Shown: in pieces, positions 1 through 6,600 of the stretch
Numbering within the stretch: position 1 is the first letter of the stretch
Layout of the letters: every line of letters starts with the position of its first letter
Assembly: GCA_020051815.1 (NCBI GenBank)
Contig: JAGVQF010000030.1
Coordinates: 1-16,430, forward strand
Reading direction: 5' to 3'
Source: Candidatus Saganbacteria bacterium
GTDB lineage: Bacteria; Margulisbacteria; WOR-1; O2-12-FULL-45-9; XYB2-FULL-48-7
Length of the DNA stretch: 16,430 nt
Translations under genes and position numbers: made by a program
Notes under the pieces: generated by a model
Databases searched by the model: none
Told to the model about the DNA's origin: nothing
The model's input: the letters and a program-made list of their open reading frames with translations, nothing else

Positions 1-298
1 CATGGTCGCGGCCATAGTTGTGGGTCACTTCGTCGAAGCCGGAGACGAGCGCCCCGATCTCATCGAGCCGCGCCGGAGGCACTTTCATGGCCACTAGAGT
101 GTTAATATAGCCGAGTTTGCTGCCTTCAAAAGTCGGCCCGATCCTTCTTATCACATGGCTCTCTTTGAGGGCTTTGATCCGCCTGATAATTTCAACTTCG
201 GCCAAACCAAGCCTCCCCGCGACCGATCGGTACGGCCGCTCGTCTATGGGGAAATTAAACTGCAGTTCGTTGAGGAGTTTCTTGTCGGTTTCGTCCAT
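1..298 (-). CDS. Siroheme decarboxylase subunit (AhbA/AhbB family), 3' part outside window
   Basis: AhbA/AhbB remove the C12 and C18 acetate carboxyls of siroheme to give 12,18-didecarboxysiroheme, the first committed step of the alternative heme pathway. The 99 visible residues have an Lrp/AsnC-like fold signature: a winged-helix segment at about 1-50 followed by an alpha/beta ligand domain. They include the family hallmarks LQFNFPIDERPY (residues 12-23) and HNYGRD (93-98), the His/Arg motif conserved in siroheme decarboxylases and NirD/L/G/H. I chose the ATG at 298 because AAAGGA sits about 5 nt upstream; an ATG at 316 is in frame too. The start overlaps the ahbD end by 44 nt, which supports coupling. 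The gene runs off the left edge, so AhbA and AhbB cannot be told apart. An Lrp regulator is the main alternative, but the HNYxR motif and the ahbCD neighbours argue against it. Confidence 0.9.
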   Translation of the reverse strand, partial: MDETDKKLLNELQFNFPIDERPYRSVAGRLGLAEVEIIRRIKALKESHVIRRIGPTFEGSKLGYINTLVAMKVPPARLDEIGALVSGFDEVTHNYGRDH

Positions 299-1325
299 GG
301 GTTCCTTTCGGTTCATAAGTGCAAAACGGCTCGGCCTCGAGATAGTCGCCGACCGCGGCATAGGCGCGCGCGCGGCAACCTTCGCAGATCACCTTGTATT
401 CGCACTCGCCGCATTTGCCTTTGAGGAGCTCCGGCTTGCGCAGAGAATCAAATAATTCCGACTTCTCCCAGATCTCTTTAAACTTTGTCTGCCGGACGTT
501 GCCCGCGATCAAAGGCAGGTAGCCGCAGGGCTGGACATCACCCTTGTGGGAAACAAAACAGACGGCACTGCCGGCCAGACACCCTCTGGCCGGGTTGAGT
601 GTCTTCCCCTCGGCCTTGGCCCTCTGCAGGCGGATCCTATAATAATGCGGCGCGCATGTCGCCTTAAGCTCGATCCTGGCTTCCTGCTCTTTATCGTAAT
701 ACCAATTTAAAACTTCCTCATACTGTTCGGGCGTGATCTCTTTTTCTTTAGCGATAGTCAGCCCGCAACCGACGGGAACTAAGAGGAAAATATGAAAAGC
801 CTCGGCCCCGATCTTTAGAGCCAAATTATAGATATCGGGAATTTCCGCCAGATTATGAGTGGTCACGGTCGCATTGATCTGGACCCCCACCCCTTGTTCG
901 CGCAACAGCCTGATGCCGTTGAGCGCCTGTTCAAAACAGCCTTTCTGCATTCTAAAGCCGTCGTGAGTTTCCGCCTTGGCGCCGTCGAGGCTGATCGCCA
1001 CACGCGTCACACCCGCTTCTTTTATTTTTTTGGCAATATCGGGCGTGATCATTGTGCCGTTCGTCGCCAGCGCGGCTTTTAATCCTTTGCCGACCGTATG
1101 TTTGATTATTTCAAAAATATCGGCCCGATAGAGCGGCTCGCCGCCGGTCAGGACCATTATCGGCTTGGCAAAAGAAGCAACGTCGTCGATAAAAGTGAAG
1201 ACTTCGCTTGTCGTCATTTCCCCCGGCAAGGGATCTTTTTGCGCCGTAGCGCGGCAGTGGATGCACCCGAGGTTGCAGCGCTTCGTCAGCTCGAAGAATA
1301 TCAATCTAGGCGTGAATTGATGCAT
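255..1325 (-). CDS. ahbD: Heme synthase, radical SAM (AhbD): Fe-coproporphyrin III to heme b
   Basis: AhbD oxidatively decarboxylates the two propionates of Fe-coproporphyrin III to vinyls, the last step of the siroheme-dependent heme pathway. The 356-residue protein has the radical-SAM CX3CX2C motif at Cys17, Cys21 and Cys24 (LTKRCNLGCIHCRA) and a GGEP motif. Its C-terminal auxiliary-cluster region has Cys305, Cys308, Cys314, Cys317 and Cys335 (CGECEYKVICEGCRARAYA ... PFC), typical of AhbD/NirJ2 and related SPASM-type proteins. The longest open frame begins with TTG at 1340, but ATG at 1325 has GGAG about 9 nt upstream and is preferred. It overlaps the ahbC end by 20 nt. The last 15 or so residues overlap the next gene and look unconserved. 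Assignment as AhbD rather than AhbC rests on the CRAxA context after the cluster motif and the CRARAYA tail. Confidence 0.9.
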   Translation of the reverse strand: MHQFTPRLIFFELTKRCNLGCIHCRATAQKDPLPGEMTTSEVFTFIDDVASFAKPIMVLTGGEPLYRADIFEIIKHTVGKGLKAALATNGTMITPDIAKKIKEAGVTRVAISLDGAKAETHDGFRMQKGCFEQALNGIRLLREQGVGVQINATVTTHNLAEIPDIYNLALKIGAEAFHIFLLVPVGCGLTIAKEKEITPEQYEEVLNWYYDKEQEARIELKATCAPHYYRIRLQRAKAEGKTLNPARGCLAGSAVCFVSHKGDVQPCGYLPLIAGNVRQTKFKEIWEKSELFDSLRKPELLKGKCGECEYKVICEGCRARAYAAVGDYLEAEPFCTYEPKGTHGRNRQETPQRTAV

Positions 1326-2502
1326 TAACTTTAACTCCAATTTCTTCGTCGGTTAGATAACACGCCGGATCTTCGGCCCATGGATCTTTATAGACGAGGT
1401 CGGCTCTAACGCGCAGAGACCCGCCGCAGGCCGATTGCCACTTGCAGACGCCGCAGCGGCCCTTGAGCAGCGGCAGGCGGTCTTTGAGCCCGGCCATTAA
1501 GGGGTCAGAAGTGTCCTGCCAGATCTCGGAGAATTTACGCTCTTTGACGTTGCCAAACGAATAGTGCATCCAGAACTGGTCGGGGTGGACGTTGCCTTCG
1601 GGATCGATATCACCGATACCGACACCCGAGCTGAAGCGTCCGCCGCCGTTCCATTGCATCAGTTTTAAGACCCGCTCCGCCCTGGCCGGATCTTCTTTTA
1701 ATAATTTTAAATATAAATAGATGCCGTCGACGTGGTTATCGACGGTCAGGATTTCGATCGGCAAGCCTCGGTCCGAGAAATCTTTGGAGCGCGCAAGTAT
1801 CGTATCAAGCGCCTGGCGGCTCTCTTCATGGCTCAAGTCGGAGCCGGAGATCCCGCGGCCTCGTCCGGAATAGACCAGATGATAGAAACAGACACGATTG
1901 ATCCCTTCGCGCTCGATAAAGTCAAAGATCCTATTGAGCTCCATTGCGTTGTGGCGCGTCAGCGTCAGCCGCAGGCCGACTTTTTGCCCGACCGCGTGCA
2001 GGTTGCGGAAAGCGGCCAACGCTTTCTTATAAGCTCCCTCGCAGCCCCTAAATTTATCGTTAACTTCTTCGAGGCCGTCGAGGCTGATGCCGACGTAGGT
2101 AAAGCCCGCCGCTTTGATCCGGGCCGCCATTGGCTCGTCGATCAGGTTGCCGTTGGTCGAGAGGGTCGGCCGCAGGCCCAGGCTCTTGGCATAGGTGGCC
2201 AGCTCCAAAAGATCGGGGCGCACCAGCGGCTCCCCGCCGGAAAAGAGTATAGCCGGGATCTTAAACTGCGCCAGGTCATCGATCAAAGCTTTCCCCTGCG
2301 CATTCGTCAGTTCCCCTTCGTATTTTTTATTTTCCGAGGCGGTATAGCAGTGGATACAGCGCAGGTTGCAGGTGCGCGTCGTGTTCCAGACCACAACCGG
2401 CCGCCGCTCCGACGCCGCTTTGGCCGCGCCCTGCCCCAGCCCGTAGCGCAGGGCCTCCGACTCGCTCTCTTTTCCGCAGTAGAGTTTGGTGATATCTATC
2501 AT
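1306..2502 (-). CDS. ahbC: 12,18-didecarboxysiroheme deacetylase, radical SAM (AhbC)
   Basis: AhbC removes the two acetate groups of 12,18-didecarboxysiroheme to give Fe-coproporphyrin III. The 398-residue protein opens with the NirJ1/AhbC-style leader MIDITKLYCG and an ALRYG segment. The radical-SAM cluster motif is at Cys45, Cys49 and Cys52 (TRTCNLRCIHCYTA), followed by SGGEPL and a substrate-domain LSTNGN. The C-terminal second-cluster region has Cys350, Cys353, Cys359 and Cys381 (CGVCKWQSACGG ... DPACYL), matching the AhbC/NirJ pattern. The ATG at 2502 overlaps the cobA-hemD stop as ATGA, so translation is probably coupled. NirJ of heme d1 synthesis is the nearest alternative. The neighbouring ahbD and siroheme decarboxylase, and the absence of other nir genes here, favour heme b synthesis. 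Confidence 0.9.
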   Translation of the reverse strand: MIDITKLYCGKESESEALRYGLGQGAAKAASERRPVVVWNTTRTCNLRCIHCYTASENKKYEGELTNAQGKALIDDLAQFKIPAILFSGGEPLVRPDLLELATYAKSLGLRPTLSTNGNLIDEPMAARIKAAGFTYVGISLDGLEEVNDKFRGCEGAYKKALAAFRNLHAVGQKVGLRLTLTRHNAMELNRIFDFIEREGINRVCFYHLVYSGRGRGISGSDLSHEESRQALDTILARSKDFSDRGLPIEILTVDNHVDGIYLYLKLLKEDPARAERVLKLMQWNGGGRFSSGVGIGDIDPEGNVHPDQFWMHYSFGNVKERKFSEIWQDTSDPLMAGLKDRLPLLKGRCGVCKWQSACGGSLRVRADLVYKDPWAEDPACYLTDEEIGVKVNASIHA

Positions 2503-3995
2503 AGTATTGCTTTGACCAGCCCGTCTATTGTCGAGCGCTTGGCTTCAACATCGACCTTGAGCCCGTATTTTCTCGCCGTCGCCGACGTGATCCGTCCGAT
2601 CGAGACGATCTTGACGCCTTGCAGCAACTGTTTCGCTTTCTTCGCGCCAAATATCTCGACAAAATTCGAGACGGTCGATGAACTGGTAAAGGTTATGACA
2701 TCGACTTTGCCCGCGAACGGATTGAACTTGACTGTTGGCTTGATCGTCCGGTAAGCGGGAACGACGAGAACTCTGGCCCCGGCCCGCCGCAGGGAGTTTG
2801 AGAGCACCTCGCGTGCTTTTTCCGCCCGCGGGATCAGGATGTTGGCGCCCGCGAGCTTCTCGCGCAGGAGTTCTTTCAAAAGTCCTTCCTGCGAATAGTC
2901 GCAGTTGGCCTGGAAGTCGGCCAATAGCCCGTTCTCTTTCAGCGTCTGCGCCGTGCCGGGGCCGATCGCCGCGATCTTTTTACAGCAGAGCCGCCTTGTA
3001 TCGATCTTTTTAACCATCAGCCGGTCGATAAAGCTCCTGACGCCGTTGCGGCTGGTGAAAATGATGTATTGGTAGTCTTTGAGCCGCGCAATGGCCGTAT
3101 CGAGCGGTTTAAAGCTCTTGGGCGGCACTATTTCTATCGTCGGAAACTCGATCGCCTCGGCGCCGAGAGCGTTGAGCTTTTCCGAAAGCCGCGAGGCCTG
3201 GTCGCGGCTTCTTGTCACCACGATCGTTTGGCCCGCCAGCGGCAGTTTTTTTCGCCAGTTGAGCTTATTGTGCAGGGCGATGACTTCGCCAACGACAATT
3301 AGCGCCGGCGCTTTGACTTTAGCCGCTTTAGCTTTCTTAATAATGTCAGACAGTGTGCCATAAACTTCTCTTTGCGCGCCGCGCGTCACCCACTCTACCA
3401 GAGCGGCGGGTGTTTTGGGGTTGCGTCCGGCGTTGATCAGCTTCTCAACTATTTTTGGCAAGTTCTCGATACCCATATAAAAGACGAGAGTGCCGGTTCT
3501 CCCCGCGCTGTGCCAATCGACGGAGGAGCCGGGCTTGTTGGGGTCTTCGTGGCCGGTGATAAAACTGACCGAGGACGAGTATTTGCGGTGGGTCAGGGGA
3601 AATCCCGCGTAAGCCAGCCCGGAGGCCGCTGTGACGCCAGGCACTACCTCATAGGAGATCTTATGGGCAACCAGAATCTCCGCCTCTTCCCCGCCCCGGC
3701 CAAAGATAAAAGGATCGCCGCCTTTCAGCCGCACGACGATCTTGCCTTTTTTGGCACGGTTAACGATCAGCTTGTTGATTAGGTCCTGGTTCATAACAGA
3801 GCCGTCGGAAAAACGCTTGCCCCGAAAATCAGCGGCAATAAGCTCCGCGTCTTTCCTGGCTAGGTTAACGAGCGAGGGATTGGAGAGATAATCGTAGATC
3901 ACGACGTCAGCCGCCCCGAGCAAGCGCTTGCCTTTGAGCGTCAACAGCTCCAAATCGCCCGGCCCCGCGCCGATTAAATATACTTTACCTTTCAT
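2499..3995 (-). CDS. cobA-hemD: Fused uroporphyrinogen-III methyltransferase / uroporphyrinogen-III synthase (CobA-HemD)
   Basis: This is a bifunctional 498-residue protein. The C-terminal half closes hydroxymethylbilane to uroporphyrinogen III, and the N-terminal half methylates it twice with SAM to precorrin-2, committing the route to siroheme. Residues 1 to about 245 are an SUMT domain: GAGPGDLELLTLKG near 9-22, GGDPFIFGRGGEE at 92-104 and VVPGVTAASG near 117-126. From about residue 250 a HemD domain begins (QTIVVTRSRDQASRLSEKL). Such fusions are common in Firmicutes and other anaerobes. The ATG at 3995 has only a poor ribosome site; the 125 bp upstream is almost entirely a large inverted repeat. 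That repeat could weaken or modulate expression relative to hemC. The stop overlaps ahbC by 4 nt. Confidence 0.95.
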   Translation of the reverse strand: MKGKVYLIGAGPGDLELLTLKGKRLLGAADVVIYDYLSNPSLVNLARKDAELIAADFRGKRFSDGSVMNQDLINKLIVNRAKKGKIVVRLKGGDPFIFGRGGEEAEILVAHKISYEVVPGVTAASGLAYAGFPLTHRKYSSSVSFITGHEDPNKPGSSVDWHSAGRTGTLVFYMGIENLPKIVEKLINAGRNPKTPAALVEWVTRGAQREVYGTLSDIIKKAKAAKVKAPALIVVGEVIALHNKLNWRKKLPLAGQTIVVTRSRDQASRLSEKLNALGAEAIEFPTIEIVPPKSFKPLDTAIARLKDYQYIIFTSRNGVRSFIDRLMVKKIDTRRLCCKKIAAIGPGTAQTLKENGLLADFQANCDYSQEGLLKELLREKLAGANILIPRAEKAREVLSNSLRRAGARVLVVPAYRTIKPTVKFNPFAGKVDVITFTSSSTVSNFVEIFGAKKAKQLLQGVKIVSIGRITSATARKYGLKVDVEAKRSTIDGLVKAIL

Positions 3996-4007
3996 AATAT
4001 TATTACA

Positions 4008-4134
4008 GCCCTCATCCGCTAACGAATAACCTGCCCCCTTCTCCCAGAGGGAGAAGGGGACTTGATGATCTGCCTTCGAGTATTACCCTCTCCCTCTGGG
4101 AGAGGGAGGTCGGTTTGTGTCAGCGGGTGAGGGC
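4008..4134. repeat. Large imperfect inverted repeat filling the hemC/cobA-hemD gap
   Basis: Arms of about 50 bp at 4008-4060 and 4086-4134 are inverted copies of each other; both begin GCCCTCAYCCGCT when read inward. Each arm contains its own hairpin: CCCCTTCTCCC-AGA-GGGAGAAGGGG (11-bp stem) on the left and CCCTCTCCC-TCT-GGGAGAGGG (9-bp stem) on the right. Similar CCCTCACCC/CTCTCCCAGAGGGAG elements are common intergenic repeats in environmental genomes (from memory). The right arm runs into hemC and supplies its last codons and stop. In RNA it could form a strong structure between hemC and cobA-hemD. It lacks a clear U-tract, so I do not call it a terminator. Confidence 0.85.
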
Positions 4135-5088
4135 CAAAATCCTAGCCGCTCCCATCTTCAGCAATCTCTTCGCCAGCTTTTTCCCAATTGTTTCCGGTTC
4201 GCCACATACCCCATACCCCACACCCCTCACCACTTTCCTCCCATTTATTTCCGCCACAATCCCTTCCAATTTCATTTTCCGGCCGCGGATAACGGCGCGC
4301 GCCCCGATTGGCACGAGACACCCGCCACCCAGGTGAAAAAGCAACGCCCGCTCCGCCGTTACGGCCAGCTGCGTCGGCCGATGGTTGAGCTTGGCAAGCA
4401 TGGCGAGGATCGCGGTGTCGTCCTTTCTGCACTCAATTGCCAAGGATCCCTGTCCGGGGGCTGGTATCATCCAATTTAACTTCCTAATTTCTACGTTCAA
4501 CGTTCTACTTTCTACTTTTCCGCCAAAGGCGGATCCGCCTCCGGCGGACAATCTATTAACGCCAGCCATCGCCACCACGATCGCGTCCATATTCTCTTCT
4601 TTCAGTTTTCTGATCCTGGTATCCAGATTTCCCCGCAGATCAACAACCTCAACCCCCGGCCACTTGGCCAACAGCTGCGCTTTCCGCCGAAGACTGCTGG
4701 TGCCAATTCTCATGCGACTCGCGACTCGTGACTCGCGACTCGTGACTATTAAGACATCCTGTGGATCTTCCCGCTTAGGTATCGCCCCGATCACCAGCCT
4801 CTTCGGCATCTCCGTCGGCAGATCTTTGAGGCTATGGACCGCCAGATCGATCTCGCCGCGCAGCATGGCCTGTTCGATCTCTTTGACAAAGAGCCCTTTG
4901 CCGCCGATAAGAGCCAACGGTTTGCCGATCATCATATCGCCCTTGGTCTTGATGACTTTCAGCTCAAATTTAGCGTCGGGGAAAAGTCCGGAGAGTTCTC
5001 GGAGAACGCCCTGGGACTGGGCTAAAGCGAGATGACTGCCGCGGGAGCCAATGACGATTTTCTTCTTTCGACTGAACCCTGCTGCCAT
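4120..5088 (-). CDS. hemC: Hydroxymethylbilane synthase (porphobilinogen deaminase), repeat-riddled
   Basis: HemC polymerises four porphobilinogens into hydroxymethylbilane on a dipyrromethane cofactor. The 322-residue protein carries IGSRGSHLALAQ (13-24), KTKGD (47-51), AVHSLKDLP (83-91), IGTSSLRR (128-135), LRGNLDTR (151-158), PAPGQGSLAIE (209-219) and the cofactor cysteine in GGGCLVPIGA (Cys257). It is slightly longer than usual because loops are padded with repeat-derived residues: VTSRESRVASR at 115-125, SAGGGSAFGGKVESRTLNVE at 181-200 and VRGVGYGVCG at 287-296. The last residues (LALTR) and the stop lie in the large inverted repeat. All catalytic motifs are intact, so it is probably functional. 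The ATG at 5088 overlaps hemA by 67 nt; AAGGA lies about 11 nt upstream. Confidence 0.95.
   Translation of the reverse strand: MAAGFSRKKKIVIGSRGSHLALAQSQGVLRELSGLFPDAKFELKVIKTKGDMMIGKPLALIGGKGLFVKEIEQAMLRGEIDLAVHSLKDLPTEMPKRLVIGAIPKREDPQDVLIVTSRESRVASRMRIGTSSLRRKAQLLAKWPGVEVVDLRGNLDTRIRKLKEENMDAIVVAMAGVNRLSAGGGSAFGGKVESRTLNVEIRKLNWMIPAPGQGSLAIECRKDDTAILAMLAKLNHRPTQLAVTAERALLFHLGGGCLVPIGARAVIRGRKMKLEGIVAEINGRKVVRGVGYGVCGEPETIGKKLAKRLLKMGAARILALTR
4203..4230. repeat. Heptamer tandem array (about 4 units, CCCAYAC) inside hemC
   Basis: The plus strand reads CACATAC, CCCATAC, CCCACAC, CCCTCAC in consecutive 7-bp units. On the coding strand it gives residues 287-296 (VRGVGYGVCG) of HemC, in a region of domain 3 where length varies. 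It stays in frame with intact flanking sequence. Units are degenerate, so this array looks older than the one at 4714-4748. Confidence 0.6.
4482..4516. repeat. Heptamer tandem array (5 units, TTCTACK-like) inside hemC
   Basis: Consecutive 7-bp units on the plus strand are TCCTAAT, TTCTACG, TTCAACG, TTCTACT, TTCTACT. They encode about residues 191-203 of HemC (ending near VESRTLNVEIR), between the conserved AGVNRL and the PAPGQG motif. The array directly abuts the palindrome at 4519-4548, so two different repeat types occupy the same loop. Confidence 0.65.
4519..4548. repeat. Double palindromic element (TCCGCC...GGCGGA) inside hemC
   Basis: Two adjacent small hairpins: TCCGCC-AAA-GGCGGA followed by TCCGCC-TCC-GGCGGA. 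It encodes SAGGGSAFGG (residues 181-190) of HemC, residues absent from ordinary HemC at this position. The in-frame palindromic insertion resembles the behaviour described for Rickettsia palindromic elements, without implied homology. Confidence 0.75.
4714..4748. repeat. Heptamer tandem array (5 units, GYGACTC) inside hemC
   Basis: Units on the plus strand are GCGACTC, GCGACTC, GTGACTC, GCGACTC and GTGACTA, five copies with period 7 and very little divergence. It encodes HemC residues 114-125, between the conserved PQDVLI and IGTSSLRR. Near-identity of units suggests recent expansion. Cyanobacterial STRR repeats are also 7-bp arrays; any relationship is unproven. Confidence 0.85.
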
Positions 5089-6068
5089 TTTACTAAATTT
5101 CCTTTTTCCTCATCGATGATCTTTTCAACTTTGGGTATTTCCGCCTGGCGCGCCCGCAGGTTCTCGGCCGCGATCGAATTGAGGTCGTCGATATCGTAGA
5201 GATAAACTGAAGACAACTCGCCGACGCGCGGATCGATGTCGCGCGGCACCGCGATGTCGATCAAAAAGAGAGGGTTCTCCCCCCGCTCTTTCAGAATGCT
5301 CTGGATGCGCGGCCGGCTGATGATAAAATGCTTGGCGCCGGTCGAGGAGATGACGATGTCGCAGGTCGCCAGGTATTTGTCGAGCTCGTCGAATTTGACG
5401 GCGCGGCCGCGGATCTTTTCGGCCAGCTCTTCGGCTCTGGAATAAGTGCGGTTGGCGACAAAGATGACTTTCGATCTTAAGAGCGAGGCGGCCACTTCGC
5501 TCATCTTGCCGGCCCCGACAATAAGCACCTGCCTCATCTCCAGGTCGCCAAAGATCTTCTTGGCGAGTTCCACCGCCGCCGAGCCGACGGAAACGGCCCC
5601 GGTGCTGATCTTGGTCTCGGTCCGGCTGCGCTTGCCGCAGCTGACGGCCCGGTTAAAGACCGAGTTGAGGACCGCGCCCGAACTCTTGAGGTCAAGCGCC
5701 GCCTGCCAGGCGGTTTTGACCTGGCCCAAAACCTGCCCCTCGCCCACGATCATCGAGTCTAGCCCGGAGGCCACCCTCATCAGGTGATCAGCCGCTTTGG
5801 TGCCGCTGTAGCGGTAGAGGTATTTTTCAAAATCGGCGATGTTGATCTCAAAATAATTTTCGAGGAAAGAGATACTGCTTTCGTAGCCGTCGCCGACGGT
5901 GTAAACTTCAGTCCGGTTGCAGGTGGAGATAATGACGATCTCGCTGCCATCATCGGCGGAGCGGAAAAATTTGATCGCTTCTTCGAGGCGCGCCGTGGCG
6001 ATCGCGACTTTTTCGCGTATCTCGACCGGCGCCGTCTTGTGGCTAAGCCCGATCAGTCGCAGTTCCAA
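5022..6068 (-). CDS. hemA: Glutamyl-tRNA reductase (HemA), lacking the C-terminal dimerisation domain
   Basis: HemA reduces glutamyl-tRNA to glutamate-1-semialdehyde with NADPH, the entry step of tetrapyrrole synthesis. The open frame extends to 6161, but the start is best placed at TTG 6068: AGGAGG lies 7 nt upstream, and the conserved N-terminus ELRLIGLSHKTAP follows at once. The catalytic cysteine is Cys50 in STCNRTEVY, with a GLDSMIVGEGQVLGQV segment and an NADPH-binding LIVGAGKMSE. The protein is only 348 residues against 400-430 for the family. It ends a few residues into the spinal helix (KVEKIIDEEKGNLVKW), followed by an unconserved tail (SVERRKSSLAPAAVISL) that overlaps hemC. The dimerisation domain is therefore missing. 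It overlaps the upstream gene by 26 nt. Confidence 0.92.
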   Translation of the reverse strand: MELRLIGLSHKTAPVEIREKVAIATARLEEAIKFFRSADDGSEIVIISTCNRTEVYTVGDGYESSISFLENYFEINIADFEKYLYRYSGTKAADHLMRVASGLDSMIVGEGQVLGQVKTAWQAALDLKSSGAVLNSVFNRAVSCGKRSRTETKISTGAVSVGSAAVELAKKIFGDLEMRQVLIVGAGKMSEVAASLLRSKVIFVANRTYSRAEELAEKIRGRAVKFDELDKYLATCDIVISSTGAKHFIISRPRIQSILKERGENPLFLIDIAVPRDIDPRVGELSSVYLYDIDDLNSIAAENLRARQAEIPKVEKIIDEEKGNLVKWQQGSVERRKSSLAPAAVISL

Positions 6069-6570
6069 GCTTTTGCCTCCTAATTTTTCCGAGTTCGACG
6101 GCCAGTTTGCCCAGGGCCGGCGTGACGAATTTTTCCAGTTTGAGCCGCATGGCCTTGGCAAAAAGCGGCGCCTGTCCCGAAGTCGAGATCGAGACGACTA
6201 AAGGACCTCGCTTGATGACCGACGGAGCGATAAAAGAGCAGAGCTTCGGCTGATCGACGACGTTGACCAAAACTCCGGCCTTACGCGCGGCATTTGAAAC
6301 ATGCTCATTGGTCTTGCGGTCGTCGGTCGCCGCGATGATAAGAAACGCGTCTTCAATATCGCCGGATTTAAATTTGCGATTGACCAGCCGGATCTTATTT
6401 CTTTTTCCGAGACGCAAAAGACCAGGAGTAAAAGAAGTAGAAACCACAATCACCCGTGCGCCAAAATCAAGTAAAGTTCCCACTTTCCTCTCCGCCACCG
6501 CGCCGCCGCCGGCCACCAAACATTTCCGGCCAAAAACATCCAAATTTACAGGATAATAACTCTTATTCAT
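6043..6570 (-). CDS. Precorrin-2 dehydrogenase / sirohydrochlorin ferrochelatase (SirC/Met8/CysG-N type)
   Basis: The enzyme oxidises precorrin-2 to sirohydrochlorin with NAD and, in bifunctional members, inserts iron to give siroheme, the substrate of the Ahb steps. The 175 residues start with YYPVNLDVFGRKCLVAGGG and contain the Rossmann motif GGGAVAERKV (21-30), LIIAATDD (77-84) and VNVVDQPKLCSF (102-113). Asp106 there matches the catalytic Asp of Met8/CysG. The SISTSGQAPLFAK segment is also typical. Length fits single-domain members, slightly short at the C-terminus. It is the first heme gene after the promoter at 6587-6592, and the predicted 5' leader is only about 10 nt with no Shine-Dalgarno. 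No separate sirohydrochlorin ferrochelatase is visible, so it may do both steps. Confidence 0.93.
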   Translation of the reverse strand: MNKSYYPVNLDVFGRKCLVAGGGAVAERKVGTLLDFGARVIVVSTSFTPGLLRLGKRNKIRLVNRKFKSGDIEDAFLIIAATDDRKTNEHVSNAARKAGVLVNVVDQPKLCSFIAPSVIKRGPLVVSISTSGQAPLFAKAMRLKLEKFVTPALGKLAVELGKIRRQKLGTATDRA

Positions 6571-6586
6571 TGGGGAATTTATCTCT

Positions 6587-6595
6587 ATTATACCA
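6587..6595 (-). promoter_or_regulatory. Extended -10 promoter for the heme gene cluster
   Basis: On the minus strand TGGTATAAT is a perfect extended -10 (TGN-TATAAT), located 8 nt after the tatC stop and 17 nt before the precorrin-2 dehydrogenase ATG. No good -35 is visible at the expected spacing, which an extended -10 can tolerate. The implied start near 6580 gives an almost leaderless mRNA. Confidence 0.55.
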
Positions 6596-6600
6596 GATTT

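Noticed and set aside
1..298. Lrp/AsnC transcription regulator
   Set aside because: The winged-helix look is shared by siroheme decarboxylases; HNYGRD and the ahbCD neighbours identify the enzyme.
1732..2754. 340-residue open frame on the plus strand opposite ahbC and cobA-hemD
   Set aside because: It is antisense to two well-supported genes, has no recognisable domain and no ribosome site, and looks like a codon-bias shadow.
4008..4134. Inverted repeat as a transposon end pair or rho-independent terminator
   Set aside because: There is no transposase and no T-run after either hairpin; it fits a short palindromic intergenic repeat better.
4203..4748. CRISPR-like array in hemC
   Set aside because: Units are 7 bp and contiguous with no spacers, and they lie inside a coding gene.
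4385..5035. 216-residue plus-strand open frame opposite hemC
   Set aside because: It is Ser/Pro/Arg-rich antisense of hemC with no motifs; hemC is certain.
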